From positions 483,883,392-483,947,391 of the forward strand of contig CM042694.1 in NCBI GenBank assembly GCA_023614405.1: 64,000 nt of DNA, read 5' to 3'. The position numbers and the translations under genes are program-made. This DNA comes from Avena insularis. Taxonomy: Eukaryota > Streptophyta > Magnoliopsida > Poales > Poaceae. The notes below the pieces were generated by a model, which was given only the letters and a program-made list of their open reading frames with translations, did no database searches and was not told where the DNA came from. Positions 11,743-22,997 of this stretch are shown here, in pieces; positions within the stretch are counted from its first letter, which is position 1; the number at the start of each line of letters is the position of its first letter.

Positions 11743-13529
11743 TGTAGGGGTTCCGCGCATAAAAACAATAAATTTTACTCTACGCCCCTGAACCCCTGAA
11801 GCTACCAGGACCTATCTATTAGTAATACAGTAACAGGAGGGGCTTTTCACAAACTTACCCTTGAAGACCGAAAAGCGTTGTTGACGCTCAGGAGAGCGTG
11901 GTTGATGTAGACGACCCGAAGCCGACCTCAAGGTCGTGATGAAGTCCTTGCGCTCCTTCTGGCTCCAACGACTCGAGTGCCTCAAGTGTGACACCTCGTG
12001 GGAGTTACACACGTCCGGTGCCTGCCGATGACTCCCGCTTCCCCGATCCAGTAGCAGTTGCGGAAGTAGAGCTCCCGGATCCGAATCCTGCAGCACGACG
12101 ACGCTCCGTGGTGAAGATGTCTCTCGCTCGCGCAGTCCAGACTTGGGACCACGGTCACGAGAGAGAGAGGGGGAGAGATAAAATATCAATTAGAGGTCCT
12201 CCCAAAAGTGGGGAGACCTTTATTGATTATTGGGTGTATTTTCTAGGCCCAGTACCCCACTTTATATAGGGGGAGGGAGGTACTACCTCCCCTAAAGTCC
12301 CGGGGTGGGACTGAAGGAGAGGAGGGGGGAGGAGGTGGCCGCCGGCCACTAGTGGGCCCCGTGAGGGGGGGGGAGGGGCTAGGCCTAGCCGGCCTCCCCC
12401 TTGCCCCTTCTCCCCTTTCTCCTTTGCCCTAATGGGCCCTCTCCCTCCGGAATTGGCCCATTAAGCCTTTTGACCTTTTAATTGATTTTATCTTTATTAA
12501 ATAATTATGAATAAATGATTAAATCAACATTTAACATTCATTCACATATTATTTAATCTCCGTGGCCATGGAACACCTTCCACCTCCACTCTGGACATCC
12601 TCCGAACTTATCGAAACCCTTCCGGTTTTCTCTCTTCTTTTCTTCGGTGATTCTACCGATCCTATAAACACTCTCTAAGCGTCATCAAGCCCTTAAGCGT
12701 GATACCCTATGGTTCGGGAACACTCCGGACATGGTCGGGACACTCCCGCACCAATGATCAACAGAGGGACCTGGATGGCCATGTGACCCCTATGCGTTCC
12801 ACGAAGATCTTTCGTCGTTTGAACCGGGACAGTCATGTCTTATTCCCTTTATCATTCGATACTTACATTGCCCGAGATTCGATCAATGACATCACCATGT
12901 CGTGTTCAATCTCGTTACCGAACAATGCTACTTAACTCGTTTTGACAAGTGATATCCCCGTGATCTAATCACACGCTGCGCAGCTATTGGATATAACTTC
13001 TCCGAGTGGGCCCTAGAGTATGTTTCCGTCACATGGATGGACAAATCCCTCTCTTGACATATATTGCCTCTACGGTTTCCTCTGAATACCTGAACACACA
13101 TTTATAACCACCGTTTTACCAGATGGAGTTTGATGCTATCTAAGCACTCTCGGGAGACAGTGATTGATATAGCATCACAGTCTAAGGAATAGTCTACGAG
13201 GATCCATTTCTAATCATCATAACTTGAACTTTGTGACATGATCGGGTCACGATGTTTAGGGTGGGTATTGGTTCATCATCTCATTCTCCGAATGAGATGA
13301 CCTCATTTCCAACTGGCATAAATGCCACATGATCAGGAAACTTGATCATCTGTTGACCAATGAACCAGCGACTAGAGTTTCACTGGGAACCCCTGGTTGT
13401 TTGTATATCACACGTGTATTGATATTTCCACTCAATACAATTATAGCATGATATAAAACTTAATCATAAACTATATGAAATATGATAATAGTCCTTATTA
13501 CTATTTGTCTCTAGGGCATATTTCCAACA
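11743..13529 (-). repeat. Element C right LTR (promoter-bearing 5' LTR)
   Basis: This intact 1787-bp LTR runs from TGTAGGGGTTCC to TTTCCAACA. A minus-strand TATA-like box lies at 12260-12269. It gives the uninterrupted reference for the solo-LTR insertion site in the left copy. By eye the two LTRs differ at a few percent of positions. Confidence 0.85.
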
Positions 13530-13583
13530 ATAAATGCGTCTTAAATGAGCATGTATCCTATAGCCTTTTCTCTAGTAGTGTAC

Positions 13584-13775
13584 AAAACCTGTTTGCAAAT
13601 GTTGTTTGATAATATGCGCCTCCGATAATCCACTAAGAACATCATGAAGCAAGTATGGAAATGCAAGAAGATGATCCTCAGAGTAAAGAATTTTGCTTGG
13701 AGATTACTCAGACAAGCTTTAGCCACTGGAACCAAAGCTTCTCAATTCTGAAGACACATTGACAAGGTATGTAGC
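13584..13775 (+). pseudogene. LINE ORF2 fragment 2 (zf-RVT core)
   Basis: This short block between the CACTA TSD (13581-13583) and the Copia A TSD (13771-13775) reads VWKCKKMILRVKNFAWRLLR, the conserved plant-LINE segment that precedes the Cys-rich zinc-binding motif. Two stop codons interrupt it (a TAA near 13624 and a TGA near 13749). The frame continues across the Copia A insertion into CGIPETDMHLFF at 59326. That continuity, together with the TSDs, proves that both insertions landed in one LINE copy. Confidence 0.85.
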
Positions 13776-14598
13776 TGTTGGGTTCGCAGCATAGAAAACA
13801 AAAAAAAATCCGATGAGAACTATACGCCAAGATCTATCTATTAGATACAAGCAACGGGTGGATATGCATCCATAGAGAACTTACCCTCGAAGACAATAGA
13901 GTTTTGTTAACGAGTTGGACCTCGTGGATGATGTAGTCGTACGCTTGCCGGTCTCAAGATCGTGTGGAAGTCCTAGCGCCGCAAATCAGCAGCGCATCCG
14001 TCCTTGCACACATGTTCAAGCCACCGGACAATCTCCACCTCCTTGCTCCAGCGAATCATTGGAAGCAGTAACTCCTTCCAGACGCATGGCCACCGGGAAC
14101 ATGTATCTCGCTAATCCAAGACCATGGGGAAATATATCTAGAGGGGGAGAGAGATCCTTCACGAGGAGGTGTGCTTTGTGAGGGAGGAGAGGGGGCCTTT
14201 TATAGGAGAGGGGGGATCCTCCCCTCCCATGGGCGGCGGCCAAGGGGGGTGCCCCCACCTCTTCCTCATTCATGTGGTGGAAGCTCCACTCACATCAATT
14301 CAAGCTCCACCCAAAATTCCACTCACATGCATTAAATTTCTACCAAATTTAATGCAACTCTCAATTAATAAAACTCTTTTATTTATTTTATTCAGAATTT
14401 TGTTAATTACTTTAATTAACAAACATTCACATAAAACCCCTTGCAACATTTCAATATCACATGCAGAACCACTTTCTACAATTTCACCAAAAACAATTCC
14501 GGTTTCTATCGAAACAATTTCTGCGCTTTGTAATTCTTTCGTCTGAAACATATGTGCTCCAAAATGGTGTCCGGCAACCCTTAAGTGTGTCACCCTAC
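13776..14598 (-). repeat. Copia A left LTR, outer segment
   Basis: First 823 bp of the 3' LTR. It contains a minus-strand TATAAAAGG box at 14196-14204 inside a GGGGCC-rich context. It is cut by Gypsy D at the CCTAC target (14594-14598). The homologous stretch in the right LTR reads through intact at 49445. Confidence 0.85.
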
Positions 14599-15114
14599 TG
14601 TTGGGGATATAGTTTCCGGGTATCCTCATAGTTCCTCACTGACCAGGGTGGCCCACTTTGGGTTAGAGCATTGCTTCACGGGCGGCCCAGTCAGGGAGAG
14701 AAGACGGAGTCCAATCCGGCTACAGGAAGGCCCAGAAGACTTACCGACTTAGACCCATAATGTTACTTATAGTTCAAGATGTACTCTGTCACAGACTCTT
14801 AGTCGTAGCCGGATTGATCTCTCCTGTAAACCCTAGGCCGGATATCTATATAAGTCGTCCTAGGGAGAGCCTTTAGGGCACCAGATAACACCCAATACTT
14901 TAGACCCTCAACTCGCACAGGCGAAACCCTTGTAACCCATATTCCGGCTCTCAGACATCGATTGCTAGCAGGAGTAGGATCCGTCCAAAGCCGGTGGATT
15001 CGAACCTGGGTAAACTTGTGTGCTCACCGTCCCGGAATACCGTACGTCTCACCCCCTCTCTTCCGCACGCCTCGAGGACCCCCTCATGGCGTACTTGTCA
15101 TCAATCCGACGACA
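14599..15114 (+). repeat. Element D 5' LTR
   Basis: 516 bp, TGTTGGGG to ACGACA. A plus-strand TATATAA box lies at 14847-14853, placing transcription start about 30 bp later. The primer-binding site follows at about 15116-15134 (TTGACGCCCTCCGTGGGG). I do not assign the tRNA with confidence. Confidence 0.88.
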
Positions 15115-15274
15115 GTTGACGCCCTCCGTGGGGCAAGTGAGCTACGGATCTGCGTTCCGAGCGGAATCTGCAAGAATCGGAATTGGCGAGACCATCGCCG
15201 TCGGTCGCATCCTGTACGCCAGTGACGTCCCTCTCACCGTTCTCGACGAGACTTGGATTCCGGCAAAGGAGGCC

Positions 15275-18200
15275 ATGACTGCCTACACAATCATGTCTTT
15301 TGGCGAGATCGGTGTTTACATCGGTTTCGCTGAACCTGCCCAACCCACCCCAGCGGTGATGATAGAGGCAGAAGAATTTTCTGGGTCCCCTTTGTCCGCG
15401 GAGGCGGCAGAATTCCGGATCTCAGAAAACCCTAATCCCACCCAGCCCGCACCAGTTGCGGAGATAGTGGAGAAACCCGAACCTGAAGAAGACCTAGCGG
15501 TCAACATCGAATCTGGAGTGGATCACCCCGGAGGAGCCGAATACCAGATCGACCCACCCGTGGAAGTCGAAATACGGGAGGAGCATATCAACGACATTGA
15601 TTCCGGCTCTGATGATGCCGAAACAGACAGGCCTTTCCTAAGGTACACACTACGAAGTATGATACTGCAAGGCGAAAGCGCAGATGCAATCCTCGAGACC
15701 ATCAAAAGTTTCGATATGGCTGATCGCGAAACCCGAAGGTACCTCAGGAAGCACGTGTCGCACTTTGTCGGATACGTGGGATCCAGATCCGGCTCTGCCG
15801 ATGCTGGAGAAAACACCGACTCGGTGCTGGAGGCAATTGGAACAAACGCCGACGTACCCGCATCCTCGGATGAGTCGATGACGTCAGTAGATTTCCAAAA
15901 GTTCTCCGCGGAATATGAAGAGGAGTACAACTCCAAAGCTGCAGAAGAAGGAGAAGCCATGGATGAAGGATCCGGGGAACACTCTCCCAAAGCGCAGGAT
16001 GACATGGATGTCGGAGATAATCCCGAAGTCCAAATGTACGAAAGTACCGATTAGAGCTTGACTCCGGGAAACGGACCCAAAGCTGTCTTTGCTACCGGCG
16101 CTGCCAAGAAGGCAAAGAAGAAGAACAAGAAAAACAAGACCCCTGCAAAAGACCCTCTGACAGAGGAGGTGATTGCTGAGGAATACGAAGAAGACTCGGA
16201 TGGAGCAGTTATCCCAGACGAGATGAAAAAAGAAGCATCGGTGGATGGACACGTGATCACTGAAGGTGCGCGTAAACTCATCGATGCCGCATTAACCACA
16301 CCTATCCCTACAGCTGCAGAACTTACTGCAGATGAGCTAGATGAAAGGGCGCAAGCCCTAGAAGCGCGTCGTCAACAACTCCTCGATGAAGCCAAAAACA
16401 TCGAGGTGGAGAAGAAACGCATGTCGAACAAGGAGTACATGTCTCGTCTGCATCAGAAGACACGGAAGCGTCACATAGATGACAATCAATTCCCATGTGT
16501 CCGTACCGTCCTTTTTGGAGATGAGATGGGGAAGCCACGGAAAGATAGCAACGGAGATTGGGTATACCCAACACCAGTACAAAATACCGTGGCAGCCCGA
16601 GAAATTCTATCGGCTAATCCAGGACCAGAGGAGATCCGTTTGGGTATCAAGCTACTCAACAAGGGACTGGAGCAGCAAAAGGTCGCCCTGTCCGGAAGTC
16701 AAAAACTGGTCTCAGATGCTGACCAATGTCGCACGGATCCGGCATGGGCTGGCGTAAGACCCCATTACGTTCCGGAGCAGTATTATCGCCCTGAACGACG
16801 GGAAGACAATTATTCGAGAACCGGATCTTTAGGACAGAATCACAAAACCACACGCAGTTGGGGCAATGTCGCACCAGCGGTCGAGAAAGACGCCATCGCT
16901 GCCCTAAATCCGACGAATCCTCCCTGACGAGAATCTAAGTATCAAAGGGGAGAAGATAAAGAGAAACGTCGGGAGGAGGATCGTCAGAGAATGCCGCCTC
17001 CTAGACATGAGAACCGTCCGGCTGAGCCTCACTATGGTGGGAATGACGGACGAAGGAACGATGGAAATCATGCAGGTACAAGCCGGCAGGGGGCTCATCG
17101 TAGTCAAGACGCTCCCTGGAATCGGAATAATGACGTTCCGGACGGAGGCCGGCAATCAGCCGGAAACTACCCCGCTGCACCACCCTCTCCACCACACAGT
17201 TATCACAACGGCCCCCATGGAGGTCAAGGGGGACATGGCGGAGGAGGTGGTGGCAGAAGCCGAAGTCCGGCTCCAAGGCACCGCAGCCACAGCCGGCATT
17301 CGGGATGATCCCTATCCCCGAACGACGCAAGGCATAGGATCAACTCCAACATAGAGGCTCGGCGCTACCAAAACGATGACGTGTACATGGGCCCAAAGTG
17401 CTTCGGACCATGCATTAGAGCTACAAAGTTCCTGGAAGGATTTGCTATCTCAAGACATATTCAAGCCTACGACAGCATTGCTCGGCCAGACACCTGGTTA
17501 CAGGATTTCTTCCAGGCTTGCTGCATCGCCAAAGGCGGAAACAGTCTGGTCGCAACCCGATATCTCCCACTCATGCTGAGGAAGACGGCACGATCATGGC
17601 TCAATGAGCTTCCGGCGAACACCATCCACAACTGGTATGATTTACAAAGTGCGTTCTTTCGGAATTTCGAAGGCACATATCGGAGGCCCTGTACGGTTGG
17701 AGACCTACAGCGTTGCACCCAGAAAGTCGGAGAAACTTGCCTCGAACGATGGATTGACTCCAAGAACTCCTGCGAAGGAGTAAACGATCAAACTGCGATT
17801 GAAGCTTTCATCGTAGGTCTCCCAATTGGTTTACTGCGCCATCGCTTGAAGTGTGACAAGGTTACTGATCTGGGAGAAATGATAGAAACAGCGAGCAAGT
17901 ATGCAGATGCTGACGACGATGCAGAGGGATTCCTCAATGCCCTGGCTGTGCCTCAGTCGGCAAAACAACCAAAGCAACAAGCTCAGAAGTGCAAAAACAC
18001 CTCGGAAGAAAAACCCAACGCGGAGATAGCGGTAGTCACTACTGTTTCCGGGTCTGGAGGACGAGGAGGACGTGGCGGAGGCCGCGGGCGTGGCCGTGGG
18101 ACATCAAGGGTCCAAGGTAGAGGAGAGCAACAACCAGGCAAAACCTACACTTGGGCCGACATCACCAATAACCCATGTGTGCATCATTTGGACGCCAATG

Positions 18201-18913
18201 GGGGCTCATCCCACACCAACGCTGAATGTCGTTTTAATGACGACATCAAGAGAGATGATACCGCGGGCTACAAAGCTAAGCGGAAGAAGGGAAAGAAAAA
18301 TCCCGAAAAAGACAAAGAGACCAAGGAAGATTTCGACATGGAGGAAGCCGACGCTTCAAATCCCAAGTCGGAAGGGAAGAAAACTTTTACCACCAAGAAG
18401 GACACTTATGTCACCTTCCTCGGATCTCAACCAGCAAAGGTCAAGAAATCAGTTCTCCACGAGCTCAACGCAACAGTTTCGGCTGTCCCTCAGTATCTAG
18501 ACTGGTCAGAAGTAGTAATAATGTTTGACCGTGCTGATCATCCGCCTAAGCTACATAGGCGAGGAAAATACGCCTTAATCGTTAATCCACTTATTGATGG
18601 TTATGGTTTCTCCAAGACCCTCATGGATGGTGGTAGCAGCATCAATATTCTCTATGTCGAAACGCTACGCTGGATGAAGATCTCGGAAACACAGCTGAAC
18701 CACAGCTTTGTGATCTTTCACGGAGTTGTCCCAGGAAGACAGGCTAATTCCCTGGGAGAGATCACTTTGGATGTTACTTTTGGAACACCAAAGAATTATC
18801 GGACGGAGGCACTTTCCTTTGAAGTGGTCCCGTTCAAGAGCGCATACCACGCTATATTCGGACGTCCGTCTTACTGGGCTTTTATGGCTCGTCCATCTAC
18901 ATTTACAATATGA
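15275..18913 (+). pseudogene. gag: Element D gag-protease
   Basis: One reading frame, broken by in-frame stops at 16052-16054 (TAG), 16925-16927 (TGA) and 17306-17308 (TGA). The ATG at 15275 is the first after the primer site. The N-terminal third is acidic, then Lys- and Arg-rich, and a Gly/His/Arg-rich linker ends near 17308. The capsid (Retrotrans_gag) domain spans about 17560-17870 (MLRKTARSWLNELP, WIDSKNSCEG, EAFIVGLPIGLLRHRL). Near 18060 comes a Gly-Arg-rich nucleic-acid-binding patch. The retropepsin motif LMDGGSSINILYVETL, with catalytic Asp, lies near 18625. The frame is lost at 18911, where pol continues one frame over. The product would be structural protein plus maturation protease. 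Confidence 0.85.
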
Positions 18914-20207
18914 TGAAAATTCCAGGTCCCAACGGCGTAATCACCATCAGAGGAGACCCGAAGAAGGCGCGCGAGTGCGAGGATGGAAATGTCGCCTTTG
19001 CCGAAGCCGTGCTGCACGCCCAGGAGTACCAGGAGATCAAGAAGAGCATAGATCCGTCCGAGATGCCTGCGATGAAGAAGGAGGTGACAAAGCCAAATCC
19101 GGAGTTCAGGGCATCAGAAGAGACGAAGACGACACCGTTGAAGGATGACGACCCCTCCAAGGTGACCCAGATAGGCGTAGGCCTAAGTAGCGCATAGGAA
19201 AGCGCGCTCATCAAGTTCCTCCAAGCAAATCAAGATATCTTCGCATGGCAGCCATCTGACAAGACTGGAGTACCTAGGGAACTTGCCGAGCACTCTCTAA
19301 ATGTAAACCCGAACGCTAAACCCGTCAAACAGTCCTTACGACGGTTTGGTGATGAAAAGTGTAAGGCAATAGCTAAGGAATTAGCGCGGCTCGAGTTAGC
19401 TGGATTCATAGAAGAGGTCATCCATACTGATTGGTCGGCCAACCCTGTAATGGTCCCTAAAAAGGACACCACTGATTTAAGGATGTGTGTTGATTATACT
19501 GCCTTGAACAAGGCTTGTCCAAAAGATCTGTTCGCTCTGCCTAGAATTGATCAAGTTATCGATTCTACGGCAGGCTCGGAACTCCTCTGTTTTCTCGACG
19601 CATATTCCGGTTATCACCAAATATGGATGAAGGAATCTGACAAAGTCAAGACTTCATTCATAACCCCCTTCAGAACCTTCTATTTTGTTACAATGCCCTT
19701 TGGGCTGAAGAACGCAGGAGCTACGTATCAACAAGACGATGCAGCGTTGCCTCCACGACCAATCGGACGCAATGTACATGCATACGTGGATGATATCGCG
19801 GTCATGTCCAAAAGAAGGAAACATTGATTTCCGACTTGGAGGAGACGTCGCCAATCTCTGAAAATACAACATCATGCTTAACCCGAAGAAATGCTTCTTT
19901 GGAATACCAGCCGGAAAATTGTTAGGTTTCATCGTGTCTCAAAGAGGCATAGAGGTGAACCGCGACAAGATCAAGGCTATTCTCAATATTTCCAGGCCAA
20001 CTTGCCTGAAGGACGTATAAAGATTAACTGGTTGCATTGCTGCGGTCAGTCGATTTGTAAGCCGGCTTGGTGAAAGAGGCGCACCATTATACAAACTCCT
20101 GAAGAAGACCAAAGATTTTGTGCGGGTAAGCTGAAGCTGCACTACAAGACCTGAAGAAAGTACTCTCATCTGCTCCTATCCTTGCAGCGCCGGAACCTCA
20201 GGAACCG
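18910..20207 (+). pseudogene. pol: Element D reverse transcriptase
   Basis: After a linker ending in TAG 19195-19197, the RT domain starts near 19230. It shows FIEEVIHTDWSANPVMVPKK, then RMCVDYTALNKACPKDLFAL, then FLDAYSGYHQI with the first catalytic Asp, then FVTMPFGLKNAGATYQ, and the YVDDIAV active site near 19785. The frame stops at 19827. The thumb region (LNPKKCFFGIPAGKLLGFIVSQRGIEVN) continues in another frame with further breaks up to about 20200. It would copy the element RNA into DNA but cannot act in this copy. All core catalytic motifs are still legible, consistent with recent decay. Confidence 0.88.
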
Positions 20208-20660
20208 ATGTTGCTTTATATTGCTGCGACAAATAAGGTCGTTAGTATCGTCATGGTAGTGGAGAGACCAGAGGAAAATCAGGAACACCTGGTGCGGCGT
20301 CCGACCTATTTTGTCAGCGAGGTCTTGACAGAATCAAAACAGCAATATCCGCACTATCAAAAGTTGGGTTACGGTGTTTTCCTAGCATCTCGTAAGTTAC
20401 GACACTATTTTCAGGAGCATCCAATTACCGTGGTGAGCAAAGCTCCCATGAGAGACATAATCAACAACAGCGACGCCACAGGACGTGTCACCAAATGGGG
20501 CATAGAGCTCTCAGCTTTCGATATTGAGTATAAACCTCAGACAGCAATCAAATCCCAGATCCTTGCTGACTTTGTCGTTGATTGGACAGAGACGAAGGAG
20601 AACATGGTCCTCCCTGAGTCGGAATACTGGACCCTCTTTTTTGATGGGTCTAAGGCTTGA
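20208..20660 (+). pseudogene. Element D RNase H (Ty3-type) domain
   Basis: The frame reads LLYIAATNKVVSIVMVVERP, then RPTYFVSEVLTESKQQYPHY, KLGYGVFLASRKLRHYFQEH and IELSAFDIEYKPQTAIKSQILADF. This is the degenerate Gypsy RNase H followed by the tether that links to the second RNase H. The frame stops at TGA 20658-20660, directly after FFDGSKA, which is already the first strand of the next domain. The same frame reopens at once. Confidence 0.85.
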
Positions 20661-21446
20661 GGGGGCTCGGTGGCTGGCGTGGTGCTCAAATCACCCCAAG
20701 GAGATAAACTATTATACGTGTTGCAGATCCACTTCACAGCAACAAACAATATTGCCGAGTATGAAGCACTGCTGCACAGAATCCGGATTGCCAAGGATAT
20801 TGGCATCCGACGTTTGATGTGTTACGGAGATTCAGATCTTGTTGCTCAACAAGTCTCGGATATTTGTAATGCAAATAAGCACATGGCAGCATATAAAGCT
20901 GTCGTGGATGATCTATCTAAATCGTTCGAAGGGTTTGAAGTTCAACATATCCCTCGAGCAGAAAATGAGGAAGCAGATGCACTATCTCGAATAGGCTCTG
21001 CGCGGAAAGAGGTCCCGGATGGCGCATTTTTAGAGCACCTCAAAGTTCCCTCGATAAAGGGAGTAGATGAGGAATATCCGACCAAATCCGACTCACCTTT
21101 AATAGCAGTTCTGGCTGTAATTCCCAGCTGGACTCAACCCTACCTTGATTACTTGGTAGATGGAAAATTACCCGAAGACGAGGTGCTGAGCCAGCAGATT
21201 ATCCGACGAGCAAAAGCCTATACTATTGTTAAAGGTGAGCTCCATAAACAGAGTGTTTCTAGGGTTTTTCAGCGATGTGTATCTCCGGAAGAAGGAGTGG
21301 AGATCTTAAGAGAAATCCACGAAGGCGAGTGTGGTCACCATGCTGCAGCCAAATCTTTAGTGGCAAAAGCTTTTCGACATGGATTTTTCTGGCTTACAGC
21401 TCAGGAAGATGTCGAACGATTAGTCAAGACATGCAAAGGCTGCTAA
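20661..21446 (+). pseudogene. Element D second (archaeal-type) RNase H and integrase zinc finger
   Basis: In frame with the preceding domain after one TGA. The RVT_3-type RNase H shows GVVLKSPQGDKLLYVLQ, FTATNNIAEYEALLHRIRIA (catalytic Glu), CYGDSDLVAQQV (Asp) and IPRAENEEADALSRI (final Asp). The first Asp is in FFDGS just upstream. After a linker comes the integrase HHCC finger: EIHEGECGHHAAAKSLVAKA ... VKTCKGC. The frame then breaks at 21444. A second RNase H between RNase H and integrase marks the Tat clade. Confidence 0.88.
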
Positions 21447-22414
21447 AGTACGCCAAGCAAGCTCATGTTCCGGCTGATCAGCTACAAACAATACCTATAA
21501 CATGGCCTTTTGCGGTCTAGGGGCTTGATATGGTAGGACCTTTTAAATGAGCACCAAGTGGATTCACGCACCTCTTAGTGATGGTGGACAAATTCACAAA
21601 GTGGATCGAGGCTAAACCTGTCACTAGTTGTGATGGAGCAACAGCCAAAAGATTTGTCGAGGATGTTATAATCCGGTATGGTTATCCGTATAGCATTATC
21701 ACAGACAACAGGAGTAACTTTTCTATGGGCGAACTGGTTGAATTCTGCGATGAGCAAAATATCCGGCTTGACATTGCGTCAGTCACACATCCATAGGCTA
21801 ACGGACAAGTCAAAAGAGCAAATGGTTTAATTCTACAAGGCTTGAAACTGAGACTCGAAGCACCACTGAGACGTGCTGCGAGGGCTTGGGCAGAGGAACT
21901 ACCCTCTGTAATTTGGAGTTTGCGAACAACTCCGAACAGGTCAACAGGATATACACCTTTCTTCTTGGTCTATGGCGTAGAAGCAGTTCTTCCTAGTGAT
22001 TTAATTCATACTTCTCCTAGAGTGGCCGCGTATATCGAAGAGGATGCCGAGATTTCTCGACAAAATGATCTCGACTTAGTCGAAGAAGTTCGCGTCGTTG
22101 CTGAAATGAGATCTACATCCTATCAGCAGAAGTTACGCAAGTATCATAGCCATAGAGTCCGAACTAGATCTTTTAATAAAGGTGATTTGGTTCTCCGGCT
22201 TGTGCAACAAAGAAAGCACAAACTTTCCCCAGTATGGGAAGGGCCCTTTTTAGTTAGTCGAGTATTGCACAATGGATCGTACTACTTAACTGACATGAGG
22301 CCAGTCAAAGAAAGACCTGCTACTAAGAAGAGAAAGAGAGCTGGAGGCAGTACAAATCCGGATGAATTAGACAGACCATGGAATATTGCTCAGCTACGTC
22401 CCTTTTATTCTTAG
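21447..22414 (+). pseudogene. Element D integrase core and C-terminus
   Basis: Reads KYAKQAHVPADQLQTIPITW, then LDMVGPF, VMVDKFTKWIEAKPV (first catalytic Asp), and YGYPYSIITDNRSNF (second Asp). In the third motif, NGQVKRANGLILQGLK, the expected catalytic Glu is Lys. In-frame stops lie at 21518, 21547 and 21794. The C-terminal part (21842-22414) is open and shows the GPY/F-like KLSPVWEGPFLVSRVLHNGS segment, ending WNIAQLRPFYS. There is no chromodomain, as usual for Tat. Integrase function is lost. Confidence 0.88.
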
Positions 22415-22997
22415 TTTATCCTTCTTTGTAGTCATACATATGTACATGTTCTGTGAGAAATAAAAGTTTTGGTTACCTCAAAGTTTTCCTGAGAAATTTT
22501 TACCATCTTATTTCCTAATGATCATGTCATAGTCGAAAATCCCAGAATGCTTGAAAGTACTTTATGCTCATGTTCGTTTTGATTTAGATTTCCGACTCTA
22601 AAACTGCTACCTTCGGGTATAACTCTAAAAAATTCTAGTCTTTACTCAGGTTATTTGTCTGATTGCTGGATGCGGGTATTTTTCGAGTAGTGAATTGTTG
22701 GTACTGGAAGCCGGCTTTGTTTCCGAGTTTAAACTGGTTTAGCAATTGAGCTCCGTTTCTCGGCAAAGTTTCCGGCTGAAGGTTTAGCCGGCTCACAAAA
22801 GGGACGAGGCGGAAAGCCAGATAAATGATAAGTAGAGACGAAAAATTCTAAGTGCTTATGCAAACATTTCAAGCACACAAAAAGTCTAAAACAAAAGTGC
22901 TGAATAGATAAAAAACTTAGCACTAGCAAAAGCCATAGTACTTCATATTTACAAAACGCATCATGTTCTTTCACAGAATAATACATAAGTTTGTGGT
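22415..22997. other. Spacer between pol and the antisense gene of D
   Basis: AT-rich, non-coding. It contains AATAAA-like words downstream of pol (AAATAAAAG near 22459) that could end the sense transcript. The antisense transcript of the gene to the right would also terminate here, so the two transcription units converge. Confidence 0.5.

Larger units (their letters stand above)
3967..13529 (-). mobile_element. Element C: Copia-like LTR retrotransposon with gag only
   Basis: LTRs start TGTAGGGGTTCC and end CATATTTCCAACA. The TSD is ATAAA at 3962-3966 and 13530-13534. The PBS, complementary to initiator tRNA-Met, lies beside the right LTR on the minus strand, so transcription runs right to left. 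The internal region (7171-11742) holds only a gag-like ORF. No protease, integrase, RT or RNase H is recognisable, so C needed proteins in trans. It fits the class of gag-only non-autonomous LTR elements. Its left LTR is lengthened by a solo LTR. Confidence 0.85.
2492..13580. mobile_element. Short non-autonomous CACTA (En/Spm) transposon
   Basis: The left end is CACTACTAGGGAAAACC at 2492. The right end reads inward CACTACTAGAGAAAAGG from 13580. TAC flanks both sides (2489-2491 and 13581-13583), the 3-bp duplication typical of CACTA elements. Net length without element C is about 1.5 kb, with no transposase ORF. Dense subterminal repeats built on GAGGCGCATAT in both orientations fill the left side, and a GGA-rich core lies between two repeat clusters. 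Element C inserted only 51 bp from the right end, which leaves a very short right arm. Confidence 0.9.

Noticed and set aside
13611..13629. AATATGCGCCTCCGATAAT looked like a CACTA subterminal repeat outside the element
   Set aside because: It lies beyond the CACTA end and TSD and reads in frame with the LINE between KSTY and VWKCKK, so the likeness is probably chance.
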